Source: Endomychus coccineus (taxonomy: Eukaryota > Arthropoda > Insecta > Coleoptera > Endomychidae). Taken from it: a stretch of DNA of 64,000 nucleotides. The translations under genes and the position numbers were made by a program. The notes under the pieces were generated by a model. That model was not told where the DNA came from. It made no database searches and worked only from the letters and a program-made list of their open reading frames with translations. Below are positions 10,880 through 21,336 of this stretch, one piece after another. How positions within the stretch are numbered: position 1 is the stretch's first letter; the number at the start of each line of letters is the position of its first letter. Location of the stretch: NCBI GenBank assembly GCA_958510875.1, contig OY294068.1, forward strand, positions 28,934,297-28,998,296, read 5' to 3'.

Positions 10880-11770
10880 AATGCTCTGCTCAATTTCCTT
10901 CTCTTTCAAGACTGTGTTCTTTCCTGCCGGAGCAGATAGTTCGATGACATGAATGGTCTTGGTTTGTTTATCGAGGAGGACAACGTCAGGTCTATTTGCT
11001 TCTGTGGACTTGACGGTCGGAAACGGGTAATTTCAATAGATCTGGCATTTTTTGTTTCCAACAACGGACTCGATATCTCTTGGCATATAAGGCAGCACCG
11101 GCCCTTAGTCTATTCCGTACGAGTGTCTTGTGACGGACAGCCGACAGCAGATGTAAAAGCGTCTCAGGCGCCTTTCGACAGACCCTGCAACTGACACAAC
11201 GTTGCGACGATAGACCAAGGTGTTGATTACACGCCTTATTGACAAGCTGCAGAAAATGCCTCGGTTTCGGATGTAAGCCCAGCCGAAGATCAGCCAGGTT
11301 TACAAGCCGAGTGTTTCGATGTTTCTGTAGAAAGCACCTTGTATCGGCTTGTCAACAAGCCGCTTGAGCATTAGATGTTGCTCCACGGTAATCATCTGGT
11401 CCTTCAGGCGAGAAGGTTGAAACTAAAGGTCGCCCTCGAGTTGGCCTTCTCGACTGATGTGAAATTCGAGATCAAGCTCTTCCGCAGCTTTCTGTGCTGC
11501 TTTACCGATAACTGCCCCCCCACTCCGGCCAATTTGTCACTTTTGACAATACGCAGGAGGAGGTCCGAACTCCTAAGAACTTTACAAGCTATACTCAGAA
11601 CCACACTCCTATACAGACCCTCCAGAGTAAGGAGTCCCCTACCACCCCGGTGACTTGGGAGATAAATGCGGGAAACGGACGACCTAGGATGCAAACTGTG
11701 ATGGATATGAATCATGTTCCGGGTGTCTTTGTCGAGTCTGTGCAGCTCATCGACCGTCCATTTCACCATT
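10880..11770 (-). pseudogene. C-terminal part of a restriction-like-endonuclease (R2/R4-type) non-LTR retrotransposon
   Basis: On the minus strand, 11769-11404 opens with WTVDELHRLDKDTRN and HPRSSVSRIYLPSHRGGRGL, the conserved region after the reverse transcriptase thumb in RLE-bearing LINEs. Shifted frames then give CRVCRKAPETLLHLLSA (about 11190-11130), the Cys/His knuckle preceding the nuclease. About 10993-10880 gives RPDVVLLDKQ followed by HVIELSAPAGKN, matching the (R/K)PD...(D/E) active site of the restriction-like endonuclease. Known elements of this type use the nuclease for site-specific target-primed insertion. The reverse transcriptase is missing and at least three frameshifts are present. 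Confidence 0.7.
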
Positions 11771-12189
11771 CCAAAAGAGTGAAGCAGGCAAGCATATTTG
11801 TTGCGTAAGCCTCCTTCTCATTCAAAAATTCGGAAGACCAAATCTTTCGACCGAGGTTTCTGTACTTGCCGCGGAGAGCCACCTTTACCTGACAAGCGTC
11901 ATAATTAGAGCGCTGTCCAATTCCTAGGTATCGATATGTATCTCAAGTATCAAGATGTTTAAAAAAGATGCTTCCGTCGGAAAGCTGCATATGCTCCTCC
12001 ATTTCTGGGAATTTTTGTTATTCAAAAACGTGTTTGGTGAATCTTCAATGCCCCCAAACTAGAATACCGTACGACAGTGTTTCTAAATAAACTATAATAT
12101 GCGGTTTTTATGACTTCTTCAGCGCAATAACTTTCAATTTGCGCATTAAAAATAATAATTTCGACAATTTGTTCCAGAGCATAACATTT

Positions 12190-12400
12190 ATAACAGTAGT
12201 ACACTGTATTCTTATCATGTTCATACCAATAACATTGATAAGTCCGCCGTAGCAAACCATGTCTTACAAATCGGTCATATACAATAACAAAATCAGGTCT
12301 TTCTTTTCAAAATAAGAACCGTTGAAGGCTATGGAAATGTATAAACATAGAGATCATTTATCGAATTTTGACTTATATCCGATCGAAAACAATCTACTAT
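12190..12400 (-). repeat. Right arm of the inverted repeat around the RLE retrotransposon
   Basis: Inverted counterpart of 10270-10470. The ORF read on the minus strand at 12255-12022 spans its inner edge and matches nothing I know. Confidence 0.6.
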
Positions 12401-12419
12401 TACAAAAAATTCAATAAAC

Positions 12420-12783
12420 TTTAGGTTAAACAACGGAAAAGACTGATAGAGATTTTGTTTCTCCTGATAAACGAATCAAGAAATGTTATCTTCAAAGACC
12501 TGAACAGTTTCTCCCTGTTTGATCAACTTTCTCACATCCAACTTGGTTAAAGGGAAACCCCAATTAGAGGGCACTCCAAGAGTCTCAGCCATACTGGTTT
12601 CCCCTTCGGTGGAAAGAACTCTCGAACGTTCCAAGATTCTTTCCAAGAATCTTTCTGGTTAATGTTTTTCGAGGAATCTGATTTTTCGACATCCCATCCC
12701 TTATCGGATGGCTTTATCAAGATCTTCTTGCGTATAGTCCAGGTATGATTTTGATCCTGGGTCCTTTGGTGGTTTCCTACCAT
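12420..12783 (-). pseudogene. Pogo/CENP-B-like DNA-binding domain relic
   Basis: On the minus strand, starting from ATG at 12783, shifting frames give DPGSKSYLDYTQEDLDKAI, then GMSKNQIPRKTLTRKI, the psq-type helix-turn-helix of pogo/Tigger/Jerky transposases. These are followed by WGFPLTKLDVRKLIKQGETV and FEDNIS, the second CENP-B-type helix-turn-helix, and a remnant SFIRRNK. Two or three frameshifts separate the parts. The DDE domain was not found in the window. It could derive from a pogo-like transposon or a domesticated Jerky-type gene. The decay favours a transposon relic. Confidence 0.65.
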
Positions 12784-13827
12784 TTTCAGTCAGCAGTTAC
12801 CTGAAACATATAAAAGGAACTTAAAACCGCATAAATGAAACAACTCAATAAAAAATAGAAAATAAACGAAAATTACCCCAGGGTGACTAAGTTGCCCCAG
12901 ACTACGGTACCTCCGTTACCTTTATGTGGCTGCAATAGAACAACAAACCTGTATAATACATACTCCTTCAAATAATGTTCCGAGATGCAATGATTGTATC
13001 CACTAATAAGAAATGGAATAAGTCAATCGTGATTCTTATGAATAGCTGGAGATAATTTTTACGGTGCAATTTCGTCATGTAACAGTCACACATCTCAGGG
13101 CAGCGCGGCTTAAATCTTATTTAAATGTATTTATAAGATCAAGTAGTTAGATATCACGAAAGTCTTATCGTTTGCATTGTGCTTCATATAACTTACATCA
13201 ATTTATCAGTCTATCAAGGAATCATTGGATTAGAAATAAAATGTTGAAACCTAAAGATGCCCGTCACAAAGGCAATAAATATACATGAGCTAAAGAACTT
13301 GCTATCTACTATCTCAATTTGTAAACGAGCAGGTGAAATAGTCTCTTTTGTGCCCACTTCTAGCAATTCATGTATTTTGACACTTAGCTTTTCGCTATCA
13401 GTAAGGGATGTAAAAGCAAATGGTTAAGGCCTAATTAATTAGGGTGTTCATCATTAGTTCAAGCGATCATTAAATACACATATTTCATGTCAATTATCAT
13501 GTTGTGTGTCATACTGTTGTTAGGTAATTACCTATATACAAAATGTTAAAAATACTATTTGTAGCAGTAAGCTCAGAATAATAATTGGACTTTTCCAGTT
13601 GCAAGTTGTATTTCCAAATTGGGAGATCATAATTTTGTAGAACCTTTTTTCATGATAATAAGACTAAAATTATGCACTTAAATATTAGAAATCAATCTGA
13701 ATGTGCTACAAAATGAGGGATAAGGATAGAAAATGATTTGAGTGGGAGTTTATTTACAAAATTGTTGTCAAATAGTAAATTATAGGTATCAATTTGGTCA
13801 TTTAATATTGTTACTGTTGTTTTTTGA
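12784..13827. other. No recognisable gene
   Basis: AT-rich sequence between the pogo relic and the CCTAA array. No coding pattern or shared repeat noticed. Confidence 0.5.
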
Positions 13828-13880
13828 ACCTAACCTTACCTAACCTAACCTAACTTAACCTAACCTTACCTAACCTAATC
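13828..13880 (-). repeat. CCTAA telomere-type array at the poly(A) end of retroposon tail copy 2
   Basis: About ten CCTAA units, some degenerate, directly abut the T tract of the minus-strand retroposon tail. On the retroposon's own strand the repeat reads TTAGG after poly(A), as in copies 1 and 3. Confidence 0.85.
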
Positions 13881-14751
13881 TTTTTTTTTTCTGTGGAGAG
13901 GAAATGCTTTATGCAGACCAGCAGGTTTAATCTATCACTACTAGTAGTGCAGGACTCGCTCTAAGTTACAGCATACCTGCTAAAACCTCTCCGATCTTCA
14001 TCCATACCCTGGAACCGCTTTTCGCATTACTTCAGGGTTTGGACTACGTCTTTTTGTGTTTCTTGATGTTATATTCATTATGTTTAACTATATGTTTTAC
14101 GTTGATTTTATGTAGTTGTTTACGTTCGTGTTTCCGTTGATGATAACGTTTGGTTGTTTCTGATTCTTTCACTATATAGAGCTATTTGTCTATCTTTCTG
14201 TCTCGTGGTTACTTATGTTCATACGTATACCCTAATATGGTTGATACCCAATTTTACGGTATTTTTCAGTCTTGGTTATTTATCTCTCTTTGGATAACTT
14301 CCTGTGGTGTTTCTGTTTGTACCGATGTTACGTTTTCTGGATTTCCATACTTTATCTCACTATGGATATTTCCTGTAGTGTTTTTGTTTACAGCAGAATA
14401 TTGTTTGTTCCCGATATTAAGGTTTCTGTGTTAATAGTACTTTATCGCTTTTTGGATATTTCTTATGTGTTTCAGTAAGTTATCTATGATGAGATACCTC
14501 ACTCTTCTGGAACATATGGATCATCCGTATCAGCCACAATCTATCCGTCACCTTCTTCTCAGGAACATGTTACTGGGAATACATAATCTATCCAGGGTCT
14601 GGGTGCCTGTTGGTCCACGGCAGCATGTTTACTCCTACCCTTGACCCTGCTGGCAACAGGGCCTTGAGCATTCCCCTATCCGCCACCTGGGGACGTGCCT
14701 TGTTGCGGTTTCAGACTCCGCGCAAGAGAAGAGGCTCCTGCTTTCCAGGAG
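13881..14751 (-). mobile_element. 5'-truncated TTAGG-associated retroposon tail, copy 2
   Basis: Minus-strand homologue of 6795-7623. Its A tract (T on plus, 13881-13890) touches the CCTAA array and its truncated 5' end (14751) touches a second CCTAA array. It shares GGACCAACAGGCACCCAG, CATATGTTCCAGAAGAGTG and CATTTCCTCTCCACAG with copy 1. A perfect stem, cctgctttccaggag with its upstream complement, lies at the truncated end. ORFs on plus at 14186-14478 are shadows. I infer a SART/TRAS-like 3' UTR fragment without coding sequence. Confidence 0.65.
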
Positions 14752-14799
14752 CCTAACCTAACCTAACCTAATCTAGCCTTACCTAACCTAACCTAACTT
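14752..14799 (-). repeat. CCTAA array at the truncated end of retroposon tail copy 2
   Basis: About nine CCTAA or near-CCTAA units follow the 5' end of the retroposon tail and are followed by the TTAGG-linked module at 14803-14890. Confidence 0.85.
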
Positions 14800-14896
14800 T
14801 AATGATATAGAATGCAAATATTGTAATCTCGCTAACCTTAACATTCTCATAATAACCAGTAACGATTGTTTATTGTAGTTTAGCAAAGGGGTGCTT

Positions 14897-14951
14897 CTAA
14901 CCTAACCTAACTTAAACTAATCTAACCTACCCTAACCTGCTAACCTAACTT
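14897..14951 (-). repeat. Degenerate CCTAA array next to a PLE relic
   Basis: Imperfect CCTAA units follow the module copy. The decayed Penelope-like element starts directly beyond, so the PLE appears truncated at this array. Confidence 0.8.
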
Positions 14952-14959
14952 TGTTGATA

Positions 14960-15660
14960 TACGAGTATGATGCAAATATTGTAATCAAGTTTGGTTTTAA
15001 GAAATTGAGATATTTTTTGTGATTGTTTATCTAAATATGTTAGACATGCGAAATTTGATTTAGTATTATTATTAATCTGCGGATAAATTTGGGTTAGGGC
15101 TTTTTTATTGAATCTATTTTGAAGTATTGTCTTCACATCATAACCGTTATTTTAGCAATATCTATGATTCTATTTAATTCTAAATGGAAGTTATATTTAC
15201 TTAATGGGATATTAACTAATCTATGTATCATAGAGTTATATGCTGGCTAACTTGTGTGATTGGGGGTATAAATAAGTGTTGTATATGGTGGAATCTATGT
15301 GGGTGGGTTTGTGATAAATAACGAAGGAATGGTAATTATTGGTATGTGAAATGGTCAGATCTAGAAAGCTTAAGGATTTGTTGTTTTCTATCTCTAAGGT
15401 GAATTCTATATTTTTATGTAAGTTGTTAATATAGACAAGAAATCAATTTATGTGCCGGGTACCACCTGTAAAGCAAGCGATTACGTCGTCAATATACAAA
15501 CAAATGTGCTGGTATTTTGAATTTACTATTTGATTTTTCAATTAACTCAAAAATAATTCTCCTAGAAAGGAGATAAAGGCGAAGCCTAGTGGAGTCCGGT
15601 GTTCTGTTTGATTTAATAAATTTAAAACATCGAATCTATGTTCTCATGCTGTTTACCTTC
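14960..15660 (-). pseudogene. Penelope-like element reverse transcriptase relic
   Basis: Minus-strand frames give, in order, FAFISFLGELFLSQL, YIDDVIACF (the catalytic YxDD box at 15482-15496), FTLEIENNKSLSFLDLTIS, FVIYHKPTHIDSTI, then NGYDVKTILQNRF and TYLDKQSQKISQFLKTKL (about 15136-14965). The FLDLTI box and the closing LSEKISKFLK-like block are typical of PLE reverse transcriptases. The GIY-YIG endonuclease that should follow is absent because the copy ends at the CCTAA array. Several stops and frameshifts make it inactive. Confidence 0.85.
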
Positions 15661-16009
15661 AGTAGGAAGAGACTTCGTTAGATAGGATAGTTCGTTCGGG
15701 AAATTTGTGGGAAAAGTCTGAATAATTTTCGAGGAACATTTAAAAATGAAACGTCAGGTTTCTTAAAAGTGTCTCTTCTTTGGTAATATGTGAATCTGCG
15801 AAATGTATATAACTTGTAACATTGCAACATTCTCTATCGAATTATTGAATTCAAAAATCGATGGTAGGGACTTTATGAAAATTTATCTTCATTATTGAAT
15901 GTACTTCGGTGTTGAAACTATAGTGAAGTTTTCTTGATATAATTAAACGTGGTATAAAAACAAAGTAATTGTTAATAGGCTATAAAAGAGTTCACACTGT
16001 GGATATATT

Positions 16010-16390
16010 ATAACACTATTGATTAGAGATAATCCCCCTTATCCACTAAAAATACTATTAAAGTACTGAGGACCTTTCGGCTACCAAGTAACCATCATAA
16101 GAGTAAACTAAATTATAAATCAAAATGTGCTTGTTTTAATTCTATTTGGGAATGAAAAAAAAAATGGGATGGAAATGTATAAACGAAAAAGCAATTTATC
16201 AAATCCCGATTTATCTCCAGCTGAGGGTAACCCATTGTTTACATTATTATCCCCAAATAGTATTTAAACAGGCACAGTTTGATTTAAAATTTAGTTCACT
16301 CTGATGATGGCTACTAGGTGGGCGAAATAAATTACTCAGTATTTTAATAATATTCTGATGGATAAGGGTGATTATTCCTTATTAGTAAAG
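16010..16390. repeat. Inverted pair of PLE family B terminal repeats
   Basis: The arm at about 16010-16100 (antisense) and the arm at about 16285-16390 (sense) share, on the element strand, ctct/tatgatgg, a short hairpin, GAAA, ctcagta and gtggataaggg. The same sequence occurs at 32185-32370 and at 62190-62267/63812-63872. The CTGATGAT, hairpin, GAAA order resembles the hammerhead core found in other PLE repeats here, but I cannot place a convincing stem III and cleavage site. Confidence 0.65.
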
Positions 16391-16984
16391 TAATTTTTTT
16401 TTAATTTGCTTATTGAATTTTTCGATAAGATAGTCATATTATCTAGTGATCATAAAGGGTATTGGCGGATTCATACCATCTCAAAATCACAGTTTCTGAA
16501 AACGAAACCCCCATGCCAGTATTACTCCATCAGTAGATACCGTAAAATGGAGTGAAATTGCTTCACAAGGGGATTCTTTGCACCACATGGATAAGAAGTT
16601 TATTCAACGGCAGACGCAGTTCTATTCTACCAACCAAACCGTGCAGTATTGTTGGTAACATATATCTGTATATTGCCGTATGCAGTGATACTTCTCGCGT
16701 ATACTGAAATATAGTATATTGAAGTCTACGAATTTATAAAAAAGATTAATACAAATCTTAAAAGAACATTGTAAATTTGAACCGAAATGTGGAATAAAAA
16801 ATTCTAATGATCCGATCAGCAAAATTAAATATTTTACCCTACTATCCAATAATAAATTTATGCGTTTAATGTCACTAACCTCTTTCTTAGTATACCTCCG
16901 GGGGAAACATTATTGATAATCCAAAGTATCATGGAAAAAAATATATACTAATATTGTTATAATACAACAATATTACACACTCTC

Positions 16985-17515
16985 AAATTATGTGTTTCTC
17001 AGAATTATTTTCGATTCAATAACAATGTGTATACTACTCAAAAATGATTAGCAATGGGAAACCCATCAAGTTCCTATCTGACTAAAATATTTATGAATGA
17101 ATTAGAATTAGAAATTCACAAACACCCTATTATAAAAGGATTCATGTATTGGCATCGGTATGTTGACGATATATTAACATGCGTTAATGGAACACAAAGA
17201 CAATTAGATTCTTTCATTCAACATTTAAATAATCTATACCCCAAAATTAAATTCACGGTCAAAGTAGAAGTCAATCGAACTATTAACTTTTTGGACTTGA
17301 CCATAACTAAATTAAATAGTAAAAATTCCTTTTTAATATATCATAATCTTTCACTTACGGGCATTATTATCCCCAGAAATTCAAACCACCCCATACAACA
17401 TACACTGGCTGCTCTTCAAAGCATGATACATAGAATTATTACTATCCTCATGTCAGAATTGAATTATCGAAAGATGGTCTGGGAATGCTTAGAGACACTA
17501 AACTATTATTATTGA
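16985..17515 (+). pseudogene. Penelope-like element reverse transcriptase fragment
   Basis: An upstream remnant, CVSQNYFRFNNNVYTT, is followed after a stop by LAMGNPSSSYLTKIFMNELE (the family has MGSPLSP). The RYVDDIL catalytic box lies at 17156-17176, then INFLDLTITKL and LAALQSMIHRI. The open part is 17054-17515. This is the palm and thumb of a PLE reverse transcriptase. It ends before the linker and GIY-YIG nuclease, and the N-terminal part is missing. It lies in the opposite orientation to the PLE relic at 14960-15660, with the family B inverted repeat between them. Confidence 0.85.
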
Positions 17516-17518
17516 TTA

Positions 17519-17945
17519 TGGTTCCAGAATCGTAATCAGCGCCCTAAAAAACCGCCGGAGACGAATTTGGTTGCATTTCAGAGCATATTAAAAACAATCC
17601 CTGGAGACTACCTGAGTCATCAGGGTATCCTGAACACCAGATGACTATTGACAAAAGATAATTTCACGAATTCCTTAGAGACTACGTTAGTAACAGGATG
17701 CCCCAGGTGCGTTGTAGCTACAATCCGGCAACGGAATCATGATTACCGACCCCAAAAACCCCCGAGGAACGATTTTGGTTGGGTTTTCTCCCTAACAAGT
17801 TTCACCTCACTGCAGAAGACATGTTCATACATTTCCTGGAGACGACGTGGGTACCAGGATACCCTGGCCTCCATGTGCGTCGTTGCTCCAATCCGATTCC
17901 AGAATCGTGAACAGCGATCCCAAAAAGCCCCGAGTAAGAAATTCT
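17519..17945. repeat. Degenerate tandem repeat carrying a conserved GAATCGTAATCAGCG-type block
   Basis: Three diverged units begin near 17525, 17731 and 17897. Each has (a)gaatc(g/a)t(a/g)a, cgacccc or cgccct, aaaaac/acc and ccgag, with CCTGGAGAC(G/T)AC and accaggatacc between them. ORFs on both strands (17648-18012) are by-products of this repeat. A related block occurs four times at 60790-61160. Confidence 0.7.
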
Positions 17946-18086
17946 GACATATTCCGACTGTATTTGGCCACTTTTTTCCGCATTGAATTTTAGCTCCTGA
18001 AAGTGCATTCAAAAAGATCCTCTTAGGCGGGTCAAATTAGACGAAAAAAGTATAAAAGCTGGGATCGACTCTGGGTTTTTTGGAAA

Positions 18087-18529
18087 ATTTTCCTGAACGG
18101 ATTTACAACATTCCCGAAAAAAAACTAATATGTGCTTTTCCATTTTTCAATTTTTATAGAGGAATATAGAGGAAAATGGCCAATTTTCAGGGCCAAAAAT
18201 TAGGAAATTTCTAAAATTATCTAGTATTAAAGGAGTCTGTATGCGTCAAGATAATATGGTGGTGTGACCGTCTATATGACAGCTGTTCAAAAAAAGATGA
18301 AGGGGAAATGTGAAAGAAAGACGCATGGTAATGGAGAAGTGTAAGGAGGGATCACTTTCTATATTGAAATCATATCAAGATCATCTCGGGGAGACGCATA
18401 CTTTCAAAACCGTTGATTGAGTACGTGGCTGTTGAATTTTGTTGTATTTATTGTGTAAACGACATATGGACAAATGGAAAAGCACATATTAGTTTTTTTT
18501 CGGGAATGTTGTAAATCTGTTCAGGAAAA
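18087..18529. repeat. Inverted repeat (foldback), arms about 59 bp
   Basis: The arm at 18087-18145 (ttttcctgaacggatttaca through gtgcttttccattt) is complementary to 18472-18529 with one clear mismatch and a small A-run length difference. The spacer is about 326 bp and shows no coding pattern. No target duplication was found at the arm ends. It is possibly a MITE-like element or the core of a larger one. Confidence 0.8.
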
Positions 18530-20214
18530 CAAAACAAAAACAACAAAAAGAACAAACTAGTAACATTTTTTTAATGACTTCTAGTATCGATTAAAGAAAA
18601 GCGTCAAAATCAGTTCAGCCGCTTTTTTATTCGACGTTTTCGGCTTTATATTGTAATACCTTTAGGTAATGTGAGATAACTGAACATTGGTTTTCTATAG
18701 AGATTCTTATTTTCTTCCTTAAGCCAGAGAATCCATGCTTTTTTAGCACTATCAATACTTTATTATAAGGAGATCAAATCGTTTTGCTCATATTCTACTC
18801 CGTCTATTATTTTATGATACATTCAAGAAATAACTATTAGTTATTTAATTTTTCTTTTCCAAAATATAACAGTTTCAAATAGGGAATGTAAGAGAAATTG
18901 CGTATTGATTTGGCATTTATCTCCATTGCATATATTAAGTGTTTAGAAGGAGTTTCATCGGATAATAAATTGATAGATGTTTAGTTACGCTGAACATACA
19001 GCTGGGTATAATTGTGAAGGAACAGATAAAGGTACCCCATACTTATGTTTGAGTATAGTTAACATCACTAACAGTATGATAGTAGGCATAGGCATTATAG
19101 CTGCAAATAACAGTGTTAGTAAAATATATAATATATACCTGCAAATTATAAGGTAGAAAGTGTCCGAAACCTAACCGAATAATTGATGAGGGTTTCGAAA
19201 GGTGGTTATCATTATCAACGGAAATAAACAAACTATGATTTGAACTTCTGTTAAAAGAAATTTTTGTTCCATTTAATGCAATCGATGAAAGAAAATACCT
19301 ACTAAATGAGATGCTGTTACTATTGAATTATAGTAATGAAGACTGAAGAATTTACCAAAACTGAAGATAATTTTTGACAGGATTGACAAATTCATTTACA
19401 GTTCACCGTTGAGGAAATATGAATGTCATATTTTGCAGAAATAGTTATTCACATTCCAAGGGAGAAAAGCGACGCGAAGCAGAGGGCATTCAAATTCAAG
19501 GGAAGAAATGCATCTTACTGTAGAAGAATACATTTTTAAGAATGATCTTTGTATTTTTTTTTTGTTAAAATATAACATTTGAAATCAGCTAGTGTACATC
19601 ACAGGGACTGGCGTCACCAAGGCGTTGTCTGTAACATTGACTGACTTATTCCAACGGATTTTCTTTATTTCAATCATAAGAATTGTCAAAGAAAAATGGG
19701 ATATGAAGCTGATGATAGTATTCCTCAAGACATTTTAGAATCTACCATTTTGGTATCGCTAAATCTGCTCATTAAATCTCATGTAAGAAGCGAAAAAGGA
19801 AAAAATTTCTGGAGGCAAATCGAAACCTTATAACTTGTTAGAGATTTTATCTCCCTAGGGAGGAAAAGTGCAATTTTCTACCCAAATTCTGGGGCCGTAG
19901 ACGTCATTTTCTAAGGGGGTAGTAGGAAAAAGTGTTTATAGCAAGCCTAGAGCATCAAAATCTTTCCCATTTACTTTATATGTTATTGCCCACATATGAA
20001 ACATGAGGTGGCCTTGCGAGTATTAATTTTTAACGATTATTATGGACACTAATAAGTACGAAAAAACTTCAAAGTTCTATGTATTACGATACGGGATGGA
20101 CCTAAATTGAGTCCGGCATCTATTAATTGCCTTTCTATGTAGGTAAATTCAGTCCCGGGTTTCTTTAAGGTCTACTTAAACTGAGTCTAGGTATGTACTG
20201 GTTGTCAGGTCAGG
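18530..20214. other. No recognisable gene
   Basis: AT-rich. Short ORFs such as 19231-19043 on minus match nothing I recognise. Confidence 0.5.
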
Positions 20215-20305
20215 TATTCAGCATGTAGTACCTGCTGCCTAAGCCAACCACTTTTCTGTACACAAATATTTGCACAATAACTGATCATGATTGCTTATTG
20301 TACCC

Positions 20306-20331
20306 CCTAACCTAACCTAACCTAACCTAAC
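20306..20331 (-). repeat. CCTAA array at the poly(A) end of retroposon tail copy 3
   Basis: Five CCTAA units abut the T tract at 20332-20340. The TTAGG-linked module lies on the other side (20215-20305). Confidence 0.85.
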
Positions 20332-20830
20332 TTTTTTTTTCTGTAGAGACGAAATGCTTGATTCACAACAGGAGCTTTTGATATACCACTCCTGGTAATG
20401 CAGGATTCATTCTAAATCCCAGCATACCTGCTAAAACCTTTCCTCTCTTCTCTCATTTCCCGGGACCGCTCTTCGCTTTACTTCAGGATATGAACTGCGT
20501 CTGTACTGTGTTCCTTGTTTCTGTTATAGTTTACGTATATGGGTTTATGTTTAGCGCTAATTGTCTGTTTTTGTGAACCGAATTTCGGTGGTTTGTACCA
20601 TACTATGGTTGATGGCCATCTAAATGGTCTCTGCGTCTTTGTAAATTATCTGTGATGGGATAACTTACCAGGTATAACCGGAACATATGGATCATCCGTG
20701 TCAATCACATTCTATCCATCACCTTCTTCCCGGGAACATATGATTTGAAGTTCATAATTTATCCGGCGTCTGTGTGCCTGTTGGTCCGCGAGAGAATTTC
20801 ACTCCTACCCTCGACCATGCTGATAACAGC
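20332..20830 (-). mobile_element. 5'-truncated TTAGG-associated retroposon tail, copy 3
   Basis: Minus-strand homologue of copies 1 and 2. It shares the T tract, gcatacctgctaaaacct, ggaacatatggatcatccgt, atctatccatcaccttctt and gtgcctgttggtcc. It is shorter, having lost the middle with the tandem repeats and the 5' part. Homology stops near 20830. It is non-coding. Confidence 0.65.
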
Positions 20831-21328
20831 AAATTTTATCGACGATTTCTGGCGTTGTAACCTCAATTGGACTACCAGAACTTTCGGCGTCCTTTGTGGT
20901 CATACTACGATAACGAAAATCAGTAAGCAACTTGTGAATCGTTCTGCAGTATAGGAATCTTCTATCCCTATACGAGATTACTTGAAATCCCTAAATTATA
21001 GAATGCGACCTTATTTCTATTAGTAATGTTAATAAGTATATGCTTATATCTCATAGCTGATCCACAATATGTTTACTGTTGCGTATATCAAACATATTGT
21101 TTGGCACAGCTACCTTGACATCTTAGACTAAATTAACTAGGACAATAACAATAACAGTATATGACATAATATTGATATCTGTATGTAGGACATGCAGATA
21201 TCATTCATACATCATTCGGATATAGTCATCAATCATCATTATTGACGGTATTGTCATTGATTTGTATCTGTTGTTATTATGTAGAGCGAGACATTAAGTC
21301 ATAATGGCGTCGAGCTCTACGTTAAGTA

Positions 21329-21336
21329 AAGTGTAA
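21329..21336 (+). repeat. 8-bp target-site duplication AAGTGTAA (left) of hAT-1
   Basis: AAGTGTAA here is repeated exactly at 23958-23965, immediately outside both terminal inverted repeats. Eight bases is the target duplication length of hAT transposons. Confidence 0.95.

Noticed and set aside
16301..16360. Functional hammerhead in PLE family B
   Set aside because: CTGATGAT, hairpin and GAAA are present, but no convincing stem III, cleavage base and stem I partner could be placed. Kept only as hammerhead-like.
17743..18012. Overlapping minus ORFs of 89 and 68 codons
   Set aside because: By-products of the degenerate tandem repeat at 17519-17945. No family resemblance and no splice or start support.
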